Positions 63,512-64,000 of a DNA stretch of 64,000 nt are shown here, one piece after another (within the stretch, counting starts at the first letter, position 1; each line of letters begins with the position of its first letter). Source of the DNA: Brienomyrus brachyistius (Eukaryota; Chordata; Actinopteri; Osteoglossiformes; Mormyridae); NCBI RefSeq assembly GCF_023856365.1, contig NC_064549.1, positions 10,929,608-10,993,607 of the forward strand, in the 5' to 3' direction. The notes below the pieces were generated by a model. The model ran no database searches and had not been told where the DNA came from. It worked only from the letters and a program-made list of their open reading frames with translations. The position numbers and the translations under genes were made by a program.

Positions 63512-64000
63512 CTGCAGGGACAGTGAGAACACAGACTATACACACCTGCAGTCTGGCTGCTGGGGAGAGGCAGTCTGTCCTTTTGACTCATATCAGTGAA
63601 TTATAACTGGTTTAATAATTAGCAGTCTGTAGCAGTGGGTAGCTCTTCTGCATTGCAGCTCTCAGGGGTTTACCTCCCGCCCTTGCTAGGTATACTATAT
63701 CAGTCAAAAGTTTGGAGATGCCGAAATCTACAAAATAAGAGTGACAGCGTCGCATCACATGACCTGGCCACCGGATCTAAACAAAGTAGAGACACTTTTG
63801 GAGAAGTTTGGCCAGAGAGTGAGGAAAAGCAGATGATGAGTGTTCAGCATATGTGTGGGGCCTCCTTCAGGACAGCTGGAAAAGCATCCCAGGAGGCCAC
63901 CTCTTTGAACTGGTGTAGTGGAGAAAATTGCGTCAGCCAGTCCCTGGAACCATTGGGGTTAAGGTTCTTGCTCAAGCACCCAAAGATCACTCTACCGACC
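63512..64000 (-). other. dscam intron, partial
   Basis: The intron upstream (in gene order) of the exon at 63314-63511 ends in ctcactgtccctgcag; its other end is outside the window. The right edge has ggggttaaggttcttgctcaag, a piece of a common fish repeat also seen near 22028 and 37101. Confidence 0.7.

Overview
This is vertebrate nuclear DNA, most likely from a teleost fish. Coding sequence is sparse and split by long introns with GT/AG junctions, and there is no operon-like gene packing. The background is full of fish-type repeats: a tRNA-headed SINE, a Rex3-like LINE end with a GATG-type tail, palindromic hAT MITEs, Tc1-like and PIF/Harbinger relics, and (ATCC)n arrays. A repeat near 60.7 kb resembles one I associate with early-branching ray-finned fishes, and an osteoglossomorph would fit, but that is only inference. 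Nearly all ORFs longer than 60 codons here are chance or repeat-derived.

Two genes are supported. (1) pcp4 (Purkinje cell protein 4 / PEP-19, a small IQ-motif calmodulin regulator) lies on the + strand. Its three coding exons are 11787-11795 (only Met-Ser-Glu), 33202-33253 and 41384-41517. They encode 64 residues, with a TATA/CCAAT promoter candidate near 11.62-11.68 kb and an AATAAA at 41690. (2) dscam lies on the - strand. Its last three coding exons are 63314-63511, 62442-62744 and 58471-58832. They encode the end of the cytoplasmic tail, finishing in the PDZ-ligand-like C-terminus YAKSYTLV. The rest of dscam is beyond the right edge. The genes converge tail to tail about 17 kb apart, the same arrangement as human PCP4-DSCAM on 21q22.2, which supports both calls.

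Layout: 1-11.6 kb is upstream intergenic DNA (a minisatellite edge, SINE copies, a hAT MITE). 11.8-33.2 kb is pcp4 intron 1 (an (A/T)-rich MITE at 20.3 kb, two copies of a dispersed family at 21.5 and 25.9 kb, a palindromic MITE at 28 kb, a degenerate Tc1-like transposon at 29.1-30.6 kb). 33.3-41.4 kb is intron 2 (two hAT MITEs with target duplications and a 690-bp hAT element that keeps an open BED zinc finger frame). 41.7-57.7 kb is a repeat-rich intergenic block (hAT element, Rex3-like end, GC-rich coiled-coil relic, an 11-bp minisatellite with 77-bp higher-order repeats, a Harbinger fossil, a 33-bp minisatellite, a possible 1-kb LTR). 57.7-64 kb is the 3' end of dscam, whose last intron has taken at least six insertions.

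No new multi-gene system is apparent. The most interesting signals are repeat biology: minisatellites growing by higher-order or in-transposon duplication, a preserved BED finger in a non-autonomous hAT element, and long poly(G)/poly(C) tracts, including G19 inside the pcp4 3' UTR.
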